A stretch of 5,761 nt of DNA from JBJXHB01 sp046160725 (GTDB lineage Bacteria > Pseudomonadota > Gammaproteobacteria > Burkholderiales > Burkholderiaceae_C), in assembly GCA_046160725.1 (NCBI GenBank), contig JBJXHB010000085.1, positions 1 to 5,761 on the forward strand. The letters run 5' to 3'. This document shows, one piece after another, positions 4,375 through 5,761 of this stretch. The notes beneath the pieces are model-generated. The model saw only the letters and a list, made by a program, of their open reading frames with translations. It was not told where the DNA came from and made no database searches. Both the position numbers and the translations under genes were made by a program. Every line of letters begins with the position of its first letter. The stretch's first letter is position 1.

Positions 4375-5761
4375 ATGCTGCTGGTCCTGCGCAAACCGGG
4401 AGATCGGCCATTGCCCTTGCCCTGCCCTGACTTGAAGGACCCTGACCGCCGCGTTGTCGTCCGGGCGCCGGCGCGGTGGTGCCGCACCGCCCGCCGCGCC
4501 CTGCTGGCCGCCGGGCTGGCGCTCACGGCATGGGCCGGCGCGCGAGCCGAGGCGCCGCATGCGCCGAGCGCGCCGCCCGCAGCGACAGTGGCCGCCGCTG
4601 CGCCGGCGACCCTGGCGCTGCACAACCGGCGCATCGTCGAGCTGCGTGCCACCCTGTTGAGCGACACGCCGGCCGAACGGGCGGCCATGGCCCGCGCGGC
4701 CATCGACGCGGCGCTGGCGGCCGGCGGCCCGGGCGAGGTCGGACGGTCCAACCTGGGCGACGCGGTGCGGCTGGAGATCGACGGCAGGCCGGTGTTCTTC
4801 CTGGTGGAGGGCGACCTGACCGAGCCCCGCGCGGCGGCCCTGCTGGATACCGCCGGGCTCAAGGCCCAGGCCCGGCTGGCGCAGGCGGTGCAGGAAGCGC
4901 GCGAGATGGGGCAGCCCCGGCTGCTGGCCATCGGCGCCGCCTGGGCGGCGGCGGCCACCGCGGTGGCGCTGCTGCTGCTGCGCGGGCTGCTCGGGCTGCG
5001 ACATCGCATCCAGGCCGCGCTCGCGGCGCGGCTGGAGCGCTGGCAGGCCTCGCATCCCGGGCACAGCATCGTCGGCACCTACGCGCCACATGGGCATGCG
5101 GCGCTGCAGGGCGGCACCACGGTGCTGGTCTGGGCCCTGCTGCTGCTGCTGGCCGACCTGTGGGCGACCTTCGTGCTGCGGCAGTTCGCCTACACCCGCC
5201 CCTGGGGTGAGCGGGCGACCGAGTGGCTGCTGGAGCTGGGGCAGCAGTTCGCGCTCGGCATCGCCGGGGCGGTGCCCGGGCTGCTGACGGTGCTGCTGAT
5301 CCTGCTCATCGCGCGCGCCGTCACCCGCCTGGGCGGCCTGCTGCTCGAGCGTGTCGAGCGCGGCGAGCTGCGCCTGCGCAGCGTGGATGCCGACATGGCC
5401 GCGCCGACGCGCCGCATCGGGCAGTGGCTGGTCTGGCTGTTCGCGCTGGCGCTGGCCTACCCGTACCTGCCGGGCGCCAGCAGCGAGTCCTTCAAGGGCG
5501 TCACCGTGCTGGCCGGCCTGATGGTGTCGCTGGGCGCCTCCGGCGTCGTGGGCCAGGCCATGGCGGGCCTGAGCCTGATGTACTCGCGCGCGCTGCGGCC
5601 CGGCGAGTACGTGCGTGTCGGCGAGGTCGAAGGCACGGTCATGCGCGTGGGCATGCTGGCCACCAAGATCCACACCGGCATCGGCGAGGAGGTCAGCCTG
5701 CCCAACGCGGTGGTCATCGGCCATGCGGTGCGCAACTTCTCGCGCCTGGCGCCCGAGGGTG
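4375..5761 (+). CDS. MscS family mechanosensitive ion channel, 3'-truncated by window edge
   Basis: This inner-membrane channel should open under membrane tension and release solutes during osmotic downshock. The frame is open from a TAG at 4351 to the window end; from the ATG at 4375, 462 residues are visible. Numbering from that Met, a signal peptide core lies at about 42-58 (RRALLAAG, cleavage after ARA), followed by an Ala/Pro linker and a periplasmic segment to about 180. Hydrophobic helices follow at about 183-202, 248-268, 292-313 and 351-365. The pore helix is at about 374-403 (FKGVTVLAG, VSLGASGVVGQAMAG, LSLMYSRAL). The cytoplasmic beta domain then begins (RPGEYVRVGEVEGTV, ATKIHT, EEVSLPNAVVIGH), closely matching the MscS core. 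The C-terminal domain is outside the window. The start is uncertain: the ATG at 4375 gives an unusually long n-region of about 40 residues and has no good ribosome-binding site, while the TTG at 4432 would give a more usual signal peptide. It diverges from the minus-strand gene at 4207. Confidence 0.9.
   Translation, partial: MLLVLRKPGDRPLPLPCPDLKDPDRRVVVRAPARWCRTARRALLAAGLALTAWAGARAEAPHAPSAPPAATVAAAAPATLALHNRRIVELRATLLSDTPAERAAMARAAIDAALAAGGPGEVGRSNLGDAVRLEIDGRPVFFLVEGDLTEPRAAALLDTAGLKAQARLAQAVQEAREMGQPRLLAIGAAWAAAATAVALLLLRGLLGLRHRIQAALAARLERWQASHPGHSIVGTYAPHGHAALQGGTTVLVWALLLLLADLWATFVLRQFAYTRPWGERATEWLLELGQQFALGIAGAVPGLLTVLLILLIARAVTRLGGLLLERVERGELRLRSVDADMAAPTRRIGQWLVWLFALALAYPYLPGASSESFKGVTVLAGLMVSLGASGVVGQAMAGLSLMYSRALRPGEYVRVGEVEGTVMRVGMLATKIHTGIGEEVSLPNAVVIGHAVRNFSRLAPEG

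Noticed and set aside
4476..5210. Plus-strand open frame of about 244 codons inside the MscS-like gene
   Set aside because: It is in another frame from the channel, is Gly/Ala/Arg-rich, and has no membrane or domain pattern.
4174..5724. Minus-strand open frame of about 516 codons, and a second (3723-5078), opposite the MscS-like gene
   Set aside because: Their translations are low-complexity. The plus strand in the same region encodes clear membrane helices and the MscS core.
1..5761. CRISPR arrays, tRNA or rRNA genes, insertion sequences, phage or defence genes
   Set aside because: No regularly spaced repeats, cloverleaf-like sequence, transposase motifs or terminal inverted repeats were seen. 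The five genes are ordinary chromosomal types with uniform composition.

Overview
The window is GC-rich DNA with strong codon bias. It most likely comes from a betaproteobacterium of the order Burkholderiales, with Rubrivivax, Leptothrix and Sphaerotilus relatives as plausible examples. This rests on three things seen together: a PEP-CTERM exosortase substrate, a SlyX protein ending in PPHY, and the overall composition. The genus is inferred, not shown.

Layout: (1) 1-1208, plus strand, is the C-terminal four fifths of an NAD(P)-dependent aldehyde dehydrogenase that enters from the left edge. (2) 3391-1178, minus strand, is a large secreted protein with seven HAF-type repeats, a repetitive beta-rich region and a C-terminal PEP-CTERM sorting signal. 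Its 3' end overlaps the 3' end of the dehydrogenase by 31 bases in tail-to-tail orientation. (3) 3762-3538, minus strand, is slyX. (4) 4207-3851, minus strand, is a 118-residue protein of unknown function with one N-terminal membrane segment. (5) From about 4375 to the right edge, plus strand, is a MscS-type mechanosensitive channel with a signal peptide, a periplasmic N-terminal part and the start of the MscS core. It is cut by the window end.

The three minus-strand genes are co-directional with gaps of 88 and 146 bases. Both gaps hold strong inverted repeats: an 11-bp GC stem between the unknown gene and slyX, and a perfect 9-1-9 palindrome just upstream of the PEP-CTERM gene. They may therefore be separate transcription units. 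The unknown gene and the channel gene diverge from a 167-base intergenic region.

The genes do not form an obvious pathway: one is metabolic, one is a surface or matrix protein, one is a small coiled-coil protein and one responds to osmotic stress. I see no mobile element, CRISPR array, tRNA or rRNA, and no clear sign of a new multi-gene system. The points most worth a second look are the repeat architecture of the PEP-CTERM protein, the palindrome before it, its TTG start, and the antisense-encoded tails of the two convergent genes.
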